From Apostichopus japonicus (taxonomy: Eukaryota > Echinodermata > Holothuroidea > Aspidochirotida > Stichopodidae), in contig NC_092567.1 of assembly GCF_037975245.1 (NCBI RefSeq), positions 26,673,376-26,737,375 of the forward strand: a stretch of DNA of 64,000 nucleotides. Reading direction: 5' to 3'. The notes beneath the pieces are model-generated. The model saw only the letters and a list, made by a program, of their open reading frames with translations, ran no database searches and was not told where the DNA came from. Of this stretch, positions 1-12,478 are shown piece after piece. Made by a program: the position numbers and the translations under genes. Within the stretch, counting starts at the first letter, position 1; every line of letters begins with the position of its first letter.

Positions 1-1097
1 ATGCGTACTTCATACGTGTGCTGTAGTTCCTCAGAAATGTAATGATCTCAAAATATTTATTGTTCTGTGCCTACGCAATGTACAATTGAGCAGAATTTGA
101 CCACAAAATGTCTGCCGTGTCAAGTTCTCACATACTTGAAATTGGCACATTCGCTGATAAGCCAACAATAAGTATATCCATTCATGATTGACTCTGACAG
201 GTCAGGTCCCAGAGAGCTGTGGTATCATGTTGAGGTATTTTTGGTTCTTTTTAGGGAGTAAGAATTTCAAATGCCACAAATATGTGCAAAACTGTGGGGA
301 GGATATTAAAAGCTTAAAAAAAAACACAATTTGATCAGCACATAGCTGAAATGAATTAAAAATCATGGAATATGTAACTCTGCTTCGCTGCAAAAAGTTT
401 AGGTTGCCTGCTGTATCGTTGCTACAGTAGTACTAAGGTTTGTCAAATTTGTAGGTGTGTAATTATATATGAAGCCTTTACTTAACTGTGTATCTAGCCT
501 TGGCCTAACTACTGTATTTATCGTGCACAATCATGACGATATAGTTTTTTGACAAAATTTTTACCTATTTGCAGAGAATCAGCAAATTTCACAGATCACA
601 ATAATAATTGGTTTGACTGTGGCAATGTTTACATTTCATGGTCAAAATTTAAAGTATGGGATGTCATCACCTGGATTCACAAGAGCCACAAGTAAAAAAC
701 AAGCATGGTCTGGATTATTTCTTACCAAAAAAAATAGAAGGAAATTAGAGGGAATCTAAGTGTTACTGTACATTGAGTAATTGAAATAACATGGGGGAGT
801 GAGTAAGGTACAGTAGCTATGTGTTTGGAGTAATATACTGTTGAGACAAAATGAGTAAGGAAACCAGTGTAGGATGATGTATTACCATAGATGTCTTGTA
901 ACCTGCAAAAATAAAATACAATGGGAGCACAAGGCATAGTCATAAAGTTACCAATGATGACTACAAAATCCATAATTCTACTTATAAATGCTTATTGTGT
1001 ACATCTACAATAATTTACAATATTCAGCCTGCATGGTTATTCACTGATTCTTACAGCATTTGCTTCCCAAAAATAATCTTGGTGTAGTCCAGTCAAG
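1..1097. other. 5' flank of WDR45, no gene recognised
   Basis: AT-rich sequence upstream of the WDR45 start codon. I see no convincing exon, RNA gene or transposon terminus in it. It presumably holds the promoter and 5' UTR of the downstream gene, but no clear TATA box or initiator could be assigned by eye. The short minus-strand ORFs here have no recognisable protein features. Confidence 0.4.
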
Positions 1098-4000
1098 ATG
1101 GCTTTGAGAGGAGTTTATTCCCTGCAATTTAATCAGGATCAAGGTAATGTATTTAATTCTGCTTTAATTTACAGTCCATTTACACTTAGAATTGTTGTTT
1201 TCAAACTTTATCCACCAAATGCTTAATTAGATATCTTGGTTGTATGTTGATAGGGGTTGATTGGGATTCTAGTATAATGTTTACTTATGTTCCCTTAAAT
1301 ACTGTTGTTAATAGGGGTTGATTGGGATTCTAGTATAATGTTTACTTATGTTCCCTTAAATACTGTTTTTGATAGGGGTTGATTGGGATTCTAGTATAAT
1401 GTTTACAGTATGTTCCCTTAAATACTGTTGTTGATAGGGGTTGATTGGAATTCTAGTATAATGTTTACTTATGTTCCCTTAAATACTGTTGTTGATATGG
1501 GTTGATTGGGATTCTAGTATAATGTTTACTTATGTTCCCTTAAATACTGTTGTTGATAGGGGTTGATTGGGATTCTAGTATATGTTTACTTATGTTCCCT
1601 TAAATACTGTTGTTGATATGGGTTGATTGGGATTCTAGTATAATGTTTAATTATGTTCCCTTAAATACTGTTGTTGATAGGGGTTGATTGGGATAATGTT
1701 AACTTATGTTCCCTTACAGGTAAATACTGTTGTTGATATGGGTTGATTGGGATTCTAGTATAATGTTTACTTATATTTTCCCTTAAATACTGTTGTTGAT
1801 AGGGGTTGATTGGGATTCTAGTATAATGTTTACTTATGTTCCCTTAAATACTGTTGTTTAATGTAAGCACTTAATGATTTGTTCGCTCTCTAATTTTTAT
1901 GAATATTGCAATGTAACTACTTTTGATTTCTCTTCTCTGGAAAATTATGAAAAAATAACTTTGTTTTACATTTTTTGTTTGATCAGGATGTTTCTCATGT
2001 GCGATGGAATCTGGTGTTAGAATCTATAATGTAGAGCCCCTCGCTCCAAGGCTTCGATTAGGTTTGTATATGAATTAATTTATTGACCACAACCATGTTT
2101 TGTACTGTTCAAAATAAGTGGAGACTTGTGGTAACTATGAAACATCATTTTCTCTAATCCTGTATATCAGATATATTCTTTGGTAAAATGTTGGCTCGTT
2201 ATTTTTCGGATCATCTATCGCTAATATGAAGCACTGAGCTATTCTTTTAAATTCAGTTTTAATACTCATAGGACTCTCACACACATCAAAGTTTGATAAA
2301 TTTCAGTCTTACTGTATTTTTAGTAAATTAATTGCCAATCAATTCCACAAATTCATACAGTGTATACTAATGATATCCAACTTCCAGTTGTGTAATAATG
2401 AACTGCCAATATCTGCTACTTGTTTCATATTTTAGAGAAAGATGTTGTTGGCAGTGTCACCAGAATAGAAATGCTCAATAGAACCAACCTAATTGCTATT
2501 GTCGGTAAGTAAAAAGATGACCCACCCATTAGTATCTTTATGTGACAGTGATGTAGACAAGTAGTTTTATCCAAGTAACTGGTACTTCAGAGTTTCTTAA
2601 TTCTGGAGTACCAGCGTCCAATTACTTCTCTCTTTTTTATCTGATTCCCAAACTTTAAAAATCCAAGAACAGAGTACAAATATGTTTTTATCAGAGTACC
2701 TTTGATGTATTTAATATAAAAGAGCTTTGTGCTTGTAACTGCTACTGTTGTTGATTAAACAATTGAATATAGAAATGATTTCTTGGACCTTGTTATTCTG
2801 TGCCAATTTCGGTCAATATGTCTCAATACAGTATTTTCAAAAACTCCTCATATTGGAATCGCATGTTAGAAGTATTTTTTTACTGAGATGAACATACTGT
2901 TTTGCAAGAAAGGCATTTTTAAGTGAGCAAAGGGTACTTGAAATTTAGTACAAGTACTTTAACATCTGAATATGAGTACCAAATGATGAGTACAGATACG
3001 TTTTAATACTCAAGTACTCAAAAGTGAGCACAAGTACTTGCAAAGATTATGCAAGTACTTGCAAAGATTATGCAAGTACTTTTTAAGTACAATGACGCTA
3101 ATATACAGTACGAAGCATGCCTGGCGTCAACCCTTGTGAAAAGCTCCTAAATTTTCCTCATGGAGTGATTTTGTAAGGCAAATTTAAATATTAAATGGGA
3201 AAATTGTAATTTTACCAAAAGGTGTTTCTCTTTTGTTAAACTTCTTTAGAAGTGAATATTAGGCTTTACTGGTTTACAATTTATGTTGCCTAATATTTTT
3301 CGCTTCCAATATGAAACATCCGGTTACATTTATTTTATTTCAGGAGGAGGAAAAATGCCAAAGTTTGATGAAAACACAGTCCTCATTTGGGATGATTTTA
3401 TGAAGAAATTTGTCCTAGAGTTGACATTTCCAGCTTGGGTCCTAAATGTGAAACTCAGAAAAGATAAGTAAGTATAGTAATGGTCATGTTTGCTTCGAAA
3501 GGCACGCATAATTTGTCTGAAAGTTGAAAAAAAAAAATTAAACACAACTGCTCAATTTTCATATATATTACATTGATTCCCTGTTCTGTTAACACCCTCC
3601 ACCTCTTCCCATACCCAAGTTTCTTTGTCTGTCTTCCTCCTTTTGTTTTAATAATTGAAGTAGTTAATTACAGTTTCCTCAATTTAGTCCTGTACTCTAC
3701 TAAATTTTGACCACATTGGAAGCACACTACAGCCATGATCAAAGCTTTAGTAGGTATTTCCTGAACTCTGTTTTACACATCTACTGTTTTATTTTCTTTC
3801 TCTCTCTCTCTTTAGGATAGTTGTGGTTCTCTGCAACCAAATATATGTATATAGTTTTCCAAATGATCCACAAAAGCTTTTCACATTTGACACCAGGCCA
3901 AATCCTCAAGGTAAAGAATTTTTTTTTCTTTTTCTTTTTTCTGACAGTTTCAAAGTAAATGTATACCTCTTGATTGTAGGTGTAATTTCTTCCTCCAAAA

Positions 4001-7000
4001 ATGTTACTCAGGTGATGGAAAGAGAAAGATCAAGAAGGAGGTGCGGTGGCCGGGGGGAATCAATATTAACGAGAAGGGGACAGATGGTTCTTCCTGATGT
4101 GATCAAACTTTCAGGTTGTCAGGCTTCTCAAGCTTTACATTATACAAGCACTGCATATTTGGTGACTCAATTCCATTTGTGTGTTACAGTAAGGTGACCA
4201 TATTTTCCTGACTGGAATCAGGGACATTTATTGCATGACTGATATGGGGGAGAGGTGGGGGAGAGGGGAAAGGTGCTTAGATGTAAAATGGTGATACTTA
4301 GAAGCACTTTTTAAATCAATTTTATTTTCAAAAATGTAGCTTTTTCTTAGATGAAATTTTCTTACTTTACGTGCTTCTTTAAGAGCTCGTGAGTTGCTCA
4401 TGCTCACACTATAAGTGTCGTTGTGTCGCCGTAGTTGCCAATTATATGGTCGAAAGATACTAGATCGATCTAGCATATTTTAACAGTGTTTCCACTTTAC
4501 ACTGGCCCACCTGAAATGCTGGTTATAAGTTCCGTTCTGCGACTGCACACGTGACTAAATTTTGTTTTTTAAATTATTTTACTAATAATGTGGGATATTT
4601 TCGAAATTCCTGAACAATTTGACGAATCGGGGACATTTTCGGGGACACTTGTTTATCAGGGACAGCAGACTGTAATCGGGGACTGTCCCCAAAAATCGGG
4701 GACGTCTGGTCACCTTATGTTACAGTATCTCCTTTGGTTATTCCTGCAGGTGTCTGTGCTCTTTCCCCTTCCAGTGATCACCAGATATTAGTCTTTCCTG
4801 GTCACAAGCAAGGCAGTATACAGATTCCAGACTTGAGTGTAGTAGAATCAGGCTTTTCCAGTTCTCCTGTCACTATCAATGCCCATCAGGGTGAAATCCA
4901 GTGTATTGCAATAAACCAAGAGGGTACACGCGTGGCAACAGCATCATCAAAGGTAACAAAAGGGGCAAGGGAAGGGGGACATTGAATGGATACTACATGG
5001 TGTTTACCTTTAAAGAGAGATCGGAGCAGACCAAGTTAAAGCTGTTATAGCAGTGTACTATGGAGACCCAACCAACTTGCATGTCTGAGGTTACTAGGTT
5101 TTTTAAAAAGGAAATTTTTCTTTGTTGGTTCCAAGAATAATGACTATCAACTTTGAGAGAGATTTTTATGAATACTTGCTTGTAACACATACTGTAACTG
5201 TATAAACATAACAGTTTTTCTTGAGGTGGCTGTATCACTATTGGTAGTTTCTCAGGAATGTCAGGGAGTTATATACAACCATGGAGGGCAATAGTTATGA
5301 AAATGAAGTCAAGGCACAACAAAACTTGCAAACAGACACCATGGCTGCGGCTATGAATGGCATCATGTGAGTGTGGTTGGGTTGAATAACAGCTGTGTGC
5401 ACCATTTGGACAAGTAGAAATACTTGAATTAGTTTCTGACATGGTGCCCTAGACTCCCTTGATTGCATTATTCATCTGGTGTGGTGGGTGAGGTGTGGAG
5501 TGTAGGGTCGGGCAGTGTGCAGTAGGGTTTGTATAATTGTAGTTGTGAATTGCTCAGCTGATTTTTCAACAAAGGTTACTTACATGTGTTGTTAAGAAGT
5601 TTTAAACAATAATGGAGGAGAGTTATATTTAATCTAGGGTTAAATTGCTGCAGCTATGCTTGTGCTGACACAACAACAGAATTACATGACTCTACTCTTT
5701 GACACATGTTTCCTTTTATGCAGGGGACATTAATCAGAGTATTTGACACTACATCTCGTAAGCAGCTAGTGGAGCTTAGAAGAGGATCTGACCCTGCTAC
5801 CCTTTACTGGTAAGGGGGACAGGTTATCCTTCAATAAAATCCTTGTTTGCATGTAAATCACAGCAGAAGGCAAAAGATTCATTGTAAACAATTGTTGCAA
5901 AAAACTGTTTTCTTACGTAGTTGTGAACTGCTTTATTTACATTGAAAGTACTTGTATGCCAGTTTTCCACCACATACAAGAGTCAGTAGACCTACAAAGT
6001 GTTAAAATAAATGATAATTGCAATTCATCCAAATGCTGCATTTTCCATGATGTTTTTGTCGCTTAAAGAACCTGTAACTGTTTCTATGAATTCTAAATCT
6101 TGTCCCTGAAATAGTTCTCACATTAGTGTCAAACAGATCCACTAGCAGATTGGACATTTTGGAAAAAAGAAAGTGTTCTGGCATTTAAAGTACTCCAGAA
6201 GTATATGTGGTTGCACCCCTTCTCTATGCCCTGATTTAAAATTTGAGGGGGGAGGGGGCATGAAATTTGGCTTACATCCATTCTAGGGAGGGGTCAAAGT
6301 GGGGGGGGGGTGGTAAGGGAGCTTCAGTGCAGAGTTATGCTATCATTTCCATCACTTCAACTACATTTGTGTATTACAATTCAATCTTGGCCAAGTAAAC
6401 AACTTAGGGTACATACAAGTGGTGCTTTGCCATCCCGTTTTGACCCAAACATTTCTGTAGCAGAACTCTGAACCCCCCTCCCCTCTTCACCACTAATTAT
6501 GGCTACTTCATTTTGATTTTGACTGCATTTTAGAGGCTGTAGAAAAAACATAGAATTCAGTTATTAAACAACATCAATAAGAAATTATTTTATGGGTTGG
6601 AGATTTTATTCTTGTCTGTTTTCTCTTGCTGCAGCATCAACTTCAGTAACGATTCATGCTATCTGTGTGCATCTAGCGATAAAGGCACTGTCCACGTATT
6701 TGCCCTGAGTAACACCACATTAAACAGAAGATCAACGTAAGTAGTCTCATGCTATCTGTGTGCATCTAGCGATAAAGGCACTGTCCACGTATTTGCCCTG
6801 AGTAACACCACATTAAACAGACGATCAACGTAAGTAGGCTCATGCTATCTGTGTGCATCTAGCGATAAAGGCACTGTCCACGTATTTGCCCTGAGTAACA
6901 CCACATTAAACAGACGATCAACGTAAGTAGTCTCATGCTATCTGTGTGCATCTAGCGATAAAGGCACTGTCCACGTATTTGCCCTGAGTAACACCACATT

Positions 7001-8916
7001 AAACAGACGATCAACGTAAGTAGTCTCATGCTATCTGTGTGCATCTAGCGATAAAGGCACTGTCCACGTATTTGCCCTGAGTAACACCACATTAAACAGA
7101 TGATCAACGTAAGTAGTCTCATGCTATCTGTGTGCATCTAGCGATAAAGGCACTGTCCACGTATTTGCCCTGAGTAACACCACATTAAACAGACGATCAA
7201 CGTAAGTAGTCTCATGCTATCTGTGTGCATCTAGCGATAAAGGCACTGTCCACGTATTTGCCCTGAGTAACACCACATTAAACAGACGATCAACGTAAGT
7301 AGTCTCATGCTATCTGTGTGCATCTAGCGATAAAGGCACTGTCCACGTATTTGCCCCGAGTAACACCACATTAAACAGACGATCAACGTAAGTAGTCTCA
7401 TGCTATCTGTGTGCATCTAGCGATAAAGGCACTGTCCACGTATTTGCCCCGAGTAACACCACATTAAACAGACGATCAACGTAAGTAGTCTCATGCTATC
7501 TGTGTGCATCTAGCGATAAAGGCACTGTCCACGTATTTGCCCTGAGTAACACCACATTAAACAGACGATCAACGTAAGTAGTCTCATGGAACGCAGACTT
7601 CCGAGTGGTACTTGGTGGTTGGTACTCAGCAGTTTTTTTCATTATAGAAGTATGTTCAACCTCGCAAAACAATGTGGTTATGCTAATGAGCTGTACTTTG
7701 AAATTTGTGTTCAAGCACTTTCATCATAACATTTTTGAGGTTTTGTCACAAGAGTACTTCTTAAAAGCCTCTGTGTATGATGGCATCTCCTAAACCAGCC
7801 ATACAGTGAAATTAACTAGTCTGTCGTACATTGGATAGTGGAGCAGTGTGTATTTGCCTATGGCTACGAACAAGATTTAGCCAGTTTTCAGTTGCTGGCT
7901 TTAGGCAACAGTACAGTTATTCAGTGTGTGACAGTTCATGATATGTCCATTTTCAACAAAGTTATTACCAATCCTGGAAGAAACAATGTTTGCATAATTA
8001 CGAGTTTTCACCATCAAAAACTAAAACCGGACAGTTAATTTAAGTTATGTCTTTTTCAGTCGGGTATAGTGTGCAGATGGTTTTAAAATCTTGGTTGGTT
8101 GGGATGTAGAATTCTCAATGTAACTTCTCTGGTTGACGTCCTAATGTAATAGATTGTAGCTCTTTTACCTATGACCTTCAGTTTATGCATTTTAGAACAC
8201 ATATATACATTTGTATATCCTGAATTAATTTCATTGGTGGTTGACAACAAGGGAAGTAAAACAAAGCCAGTCTTATACAGTCTGTTTACAACCTTTCCCT
8301 GTCGAAATATTCACTTTCTTTTAACAATTGGAAGTATTTTGTACATGAAGCAAGTTGGACATTATCAGCTGGGTATGTTCAAACTGCTAGAAGTTGTCAA
8401 ATGGTCATTTCCTCCAGGTTCTGACAATTCCGATTCTATGACAATATTGAGGATTGTTCAGATAGAAACTTCAATATCTCTGGGTGGGTAAATGCCCTTT
8501 GGGTGGTAATAAAAAACTATTTGAGTTTATATAGCTATTACAACTTTATTTTAGAGCATTTTTCATGGAAATCCTGATTGTTTTTTTTAGGATGATATAT
8601 ACAGCCAATCAAAACTCATGAAAACTGACTGTCACTCATTATTACATTTAAGTTCTTTTGTTTATTTCATGTTCACTCCAAATATAGACTTGCCAAGGTT
8701 GGAATCAAAGGCCAGTACGTGGAATCTCAGTGGGATTTGGCTAACTTTACGGTTTCGGCAGAATGTGCGTGTATCTGTGCCTTTGTGCAGCCGTCCTCAA
8801 TCATCGCAGCCTGTGTCGATGGAACTTTCCACAAATACGTATTCACTCCGGAAGGCAGTTGTAACAGAGAGGCATACGATGAATACTTAGAACTCGGCGA
8901 CGATGAAGAATTTTAA
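1098..8916 (+). CDS. wdr45: WDR45/WIPI4-type PROPPIN, WD-repeat PI3P-binding autophagy protein, 9 exons
   Basis: Exons read from the sequence, all with GT-AG borders and compatible phase: 1098-1143, 1987-2061, 2436-2504, 3344-3467, 3816-3910, 4750-4952, 5724-5809, 6635-6736 and 8688-8916. Together they give 1029 nt, or 342 aa plus stop, close to the vertebrate WIPI4 length. Recognisable blocks include the first-blade [16 protein letters not shown] and IYVYSFP. The phosphoinositide-binding LRRG motif of PROPPINs lies at about residues 222-225, followed by DPATLYC. The C-terminal HKYVFTPEG block resembles WIPI4 more than WIPI3. Family knowledge: a seven-bladed beta-propeller that binds PI3P and PI(3,5)P2 and partners ATG2 at growing phagophores and ER contact sites. 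The start is the first in-frame Met and gives the typical short N-terminus. Oddities: the tail and donor of exon 8 are repeated ten times in intron 8, a hAT-like MITE ends about 30 bp before exon 6, and the end of the gene is partly duplicated downstream. Confidence 0.93.
1249..1857. repeat. Minisatellite, ~61-bp unit, about 10 copies (WDR45 intron 1)
   Basis: The unit contains TAGGGGTTGATTGGGATTC and ATGTTCCCTTAAATACTG and recurs every ~61 bp with few substitutions. Some copies carry small indels: one has lost the middle block near 1692, and one has a TTCC expansion near 1775. High identity implies recent expansion or homogenisation. It lies wholly inside intron 1. Confidence 0.95.
4191..4718. 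mobile_element. hAT-like MITE in WDR45 intron 5
   Basis: Terminal inverted repeats are AAGGTGACCA on the left and TGGTCACCTTAT on the right. They are bounded by a perfect 8-bp target duplication, GTTACAGT, at 4183-4190 and 4719-4726. The 8-bp duplication is typical of hAT superfamily transposition. The interior near the right end has several GGGGAC motifs and no transposase ORF, so it is non-autonomous. It ends about 30 bp before exon 6 of WDR45 and therefore lies next to the branch-point region. Confidence 0.85.
6655..7584 (+). repeat. 10 x 93-bp tandem array of a WDR45 exon tail plus its splice donor
   Basis: The unit starts inside exon 8 at TCATGCTATC and covers the last 82 bp of the exon, the GTAAGTAG donor and a few intron bases. 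Exact 93-bp steps place copies at 6655, 6748, 6841, 6934, 7027, 7120, 7213, 7306, 7399 and 7492. Only the first copy has the exon's acceptor and 5' part. Copies differ at a few bases: the first reads AGAAGATC where the others read AGACGATC or, once, AGATGATC. Later copies keep the exon sequence and donor. Reading through the first donor meets TAA in frame immediately. Confidence 0.97.
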
Positions 8917-8919
8917 ACT

Positions 8920-9290
8920 CATGTTATATGTGGACTGAGGTACAGCTGTATCTGCCTGTGTTTGGTACTCTGGAAGGTATATGGCAATGATAGATGATGA
9001 AGAATTTTAATGGTGGATTGAACTCATGTTATATATTGAATGGGGTTTGTTGAACCATATCTTCTTGTGTTTGGTACTCTTCTGCCTGTATCTACCTGTT
9101 TTTGGTACCCAGTAGGGTATATGGCAATGATAGATGATGAAGAATTTTAATGGTGGATTGAACTCATGTTATATATGGAATGGGGTTTGTTGAACCATAT
9201 CTTCTTGTGTTTGGTACTCTTCTGCCTGTATCTACCTGTTTTACCATATACCCAGTAGGGTATATGGCACTGATAGACCTGTGTTATGTA
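8920..9290 (+). repeat. Tandem duplication (~140 bp) of the WDR45 3' end
   Basis: Downstream of the stop codon the block ATGGCAATGATAGATGATG recurs at 8981 and 9121, with a partial third copy near 9263. Each of the first two copies includes GATGATGAAGAATTTTAA, which closely matches the last codons and stop of WDR45 at 8899-8916, followed by an ACTCATGTTATAT block like that after the real stop. The 3' UTR has therefore grown by duplicating the end of the coding region. Confidence 0.85.
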
Positions 9291-9399
9291 CAATGCTTAT
9301 GTAAATGTTAGTGGTGATGACTCGTATTCAATAGTTAACCAGACACTGCTCTTATTAATAACTGGGGTTTGTTCAACATCATTACAGTCTCCAGTGGCA

Positions 9400-9405
9400 A
9401 ATAAA
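9400..9405 (+). promoter_or_regulatory. wdr45: Candidate poly(A) signal for WDR45
   Basis: AATAAA about 480 bp after the stop codon, past the duplicated 3' end. It is the first clear canonical hexamer on this strand. The assignment rests on position only. Confidence 0.4.
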
Positions 9406-9806
9406 TGTATCATAGAGCAATAGGCACAATTGGTGAGTATGTACAATACATCGATGAAGACAAAGTTAGTTTATCGATATGCAGGTCTCGATCAAGATTT
9501 TTAGAGGCACTTATTTACTCCAGAAGTCAGCTGAAAATGTGAGAATTGGGAGATCAGTTATGCTGTAAGACTTGCATCATGGATTTCATCTATTTGGTTA
9601 ATGTGAAGCTTGTTCATACATGGCCAATAATTAGGATCTGTTTATGAACCTACCTGCATCTAAAAGGTACACATTTATAAACCGTATACGGATAGAGATT
9701 CATACCTTGGAGCAGTTTTGAAAGTGGATAATCTTCACTTTTTCGAAAAGCATGCGCATTCCTGGAGTAGCTATAGACAATGGTATTTAGTGATTCTTGT
9801 ATACCT

Positions 9807-10277
9807 CAGGGATGAGACTGAGCCGGGGAAAAAAAATCTGAAATTTATCGATCGCCGTCCTGGCGGAGGGGTTTAAGGGGAGTAGGTGTCCCCCTCCCCT
9901 TTAGAATTTTTTTGTCAGGTAAGGAGGGCTTAGATGCAAAATGGTGGACTCTAGATGGAATCTATCACATCACGTCACTCGCCAAAAAAGTGTGGAATTT
10001 CTGCTTGTATAATTTATCCATTAGCTTTTTTGAACCAAAAAAAGGCTTTTTTCTTGCTTTGTGCTACTTGATTCCACCACTGGTCAAATTCGGTGTTCCT
10101 TCCCTTCACAGTCCAGCATGTTCGGCAAAAAAAAAATCAAAAAAATAAAAATCAAAAAAATCAAAAAATTTAAATTAAATCAAAAAAATAATAAAAAACG
10201 CGAATTACGAGAAAAAACGCGAAAATGAAAAAAAAAAAATCGGAAATCCGCGTTTCCGCGGAAGAGTCTCATGCCTG
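9807..10277. mobile_element. Non-autonomous TIR element with 6-bp flanking duplication
   Basis: The left end CAGGGATGAGACTGAGCC and right end GAGTCTCATGCCTG form an imperfect inverted terminal repeat. ATACCT is present on both sides (9801-9806 and 10278-10283), suggesting a 6-bp target duplication. The interior is A-rich with CGCGAAAA-type motifs near the right end and codes for nothing recognisable. The superfamily is unclear because the usual hAT 8-bp duplication is not seen. Confidence 0.65.
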
Positions 10278-10283
10278 ATACCT

Positions 10284-12213
10284 GTGTGCATCACCCTGTA
10301 ACATATTAAATGCGTCACATTTTAATATTCAATTAATATGCTTCGTACAATTATTCCATGTTTGTGTTTTGACAAATGTTTGATGCCAACTGCAAATCAG
10401 GGAATACTTTATCTGGTAGATTGCTTACCAGTGCAAAGATAGTAGAGTACTCTACCTAATAGTAGAGTGCTCTACCTGTGCAAAGTATAGCAGTTTACCT
10501 ACAGTATGTACAGAAACCATTGACAAAATTCAGCCTTCAAAACTACTAGATTTGAACTCTAAATTAAATTATTCCTCCAAGTTACACAACAGTTCATTAG
10601 ACTCACTACTCAAAGTCTCATATTAAATCATTTTGAAAAGTTTTGATTTTCATTTCTGTCTGCAGTTCATACTAGTATGTAAATAGTCTGGGGCAATTGT
10701 GTAAAGAATTGAGTGGATTCAAACTTGTCAAATAAGAGGAATTACTAAAACAAATAAAGAGCTGCTTAAGAGAATGTTTTGTTTTATGATCACAATGAAA
10801 GTGACTGCTCTGCCTATTGCACAACTAATGGTGTCGACTTGTGAATGATACATGACTTCACCACCTTCATACTGTATATATTAGTCCTGTGCCAAATGAC
10901 ACAAGATGATGAAAGAAGTTTATTTGCTATAATGCTATGTAGGTTTCTCAGATCTGGACACCAAAAGTACAGCATGCATACATATACAGTTTTAACTTCA
11001 GATGAGCTGTATTAAAATGATCTATGTATTTCACATCCAATATCCGACATCAGTTGATGAGTCCCCACCAGCATTGAAAGCCAGGATTTGTTCCTATCCT
11101 TAAGTCAAAACAAGATCCAACATAATGTACACTATTGCAGAATAACATTGTAAATAAATATTGTAATAATTATATATCTTCTAATATTTTGTAAATAAAT
11201 ATTAGAAGAAAAGGTAAACAATACAACCTGTTAAAACCATCAGTTCTCAATATCTGATAAATGTGTTTGTGTCTCCATTTTCTACTCAATTTTGTGATTC
11301 ATTGCAAACTTGGATAACTTGTAATATGCTCAGATTGAAAGATAACATCACCTTTGAAAATCTGAAAGTATTCTCCTTTTCATATTTCTGTGGTGAAAAC
11401 ATGTTAATGATACCAGCATAAAGAAGTCAAGTGCAAATCTAGGACAAGCTTGGAGAGCAGCCATTTGCAAATGAAATGTAAAACATGACAGCTTTGAATA
11501 ATATGAAGCGATTTCTGATAACAAAATAAATCAAAGTATCTACCAGCTTTGAATACATTTTTTTGTACGAAGTACCAAATGTTCGGTTAATATTAATTAA
11601 TATACATGTATGCAAGCGGCAAATCTTCATATATATTTGGCATACAAAATAGATTATGTTGTGATGCTTATTTTGCTGTCTAGCGATGGTGTACATTAGC
11701 TCATGCAAGTTATGTAACATCACAAACTGACACAGAGACATCGGACAGAGAGAGTGACTAATTACCAGGTTGTTTTGGATACATATTTATTCACGGGATA
11801 TTTGGAGTAAAGGGGAAATTTCCCTAGACCTGTTCCTTGTCCTAAACTCAATAAATCAAGTACAACTTCTGACAGAAAATATTAATAATACATGAAAAAA
11901 GAAACTGCTTAATCAAACATGTATGACTAATAAGGATTCTGGAAGGTTCATTAAAGGGGAACAAACTTGAAGGGGTTGGCCTATATAATGCCAATGCTGC
12001 AGTTATACCATTTTTCAATGCATGCATTTATGACTTTTTACTTATGGAGTAAAAACCTGGTCAATACTGGCAAGCAGCTGCTCTATAGGGAGCTCAACAT
12101 TTACTTTGGCAAACCCGCAACTACTGTATTGATTAGCCTTAAAATGTTCTTTGTTTATATAAGTTCTCCATTGAATCTCTTGTGTGGCTCAGGCCCGAGT
12201 TTGCCTAGTCCAT
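10284..12213. other. Intergenic DNA between convergent WDR45 and RTN4IP1
   Basis: AT-rich sequence separating the 3' ends of two convergent genes. I found no exon or RNA gene. TTTATT near 11786 reads AATAAA on the minus strand and could serve the RTN4IP1 transcript, but this is positional inference. Confidence 0.4.
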
Positions 12214-12478
12214 CAATGTGCAACCAGACTGACACAAACAGTTACCATGATCACTGAAACAATTCTCAATGTGCAGCCAGACTGACACAAACAGTTACCA
12301 TGATCACTGAAACATTTCTCAATGTGCAGCCAGACTGACACAAACAGTTACCATGATCACTGAAACAATTCTCAATGTGCAGCCAGACTGACACAAACAG
12401 TTACCATGATCACTGAAACAATTCTCAATGTGCAGCCAGACTGACACAAACAGTTACCATGATCACTGAAACAACTCA
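12214..12478. repeat. 53-bp minisatellite overlapping the RTN4IP1 stop codon, 5 copies
   Basis: CAATGTGCAGCCAGACTG recurs every 53 bp (about 12214, 12267, 12320, 12373, 12426). Each unit includes CCATGATCACTGAAACAA. In the copy next to the gene, the reverse complement of this block supplies the last RTN4IP1 codons (LFQ) and the TGA stop at 12463-12465. The array is therefore an amplification of the end of the coding sequence plus adjacent 3' UTR. Confidence 0.92.
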
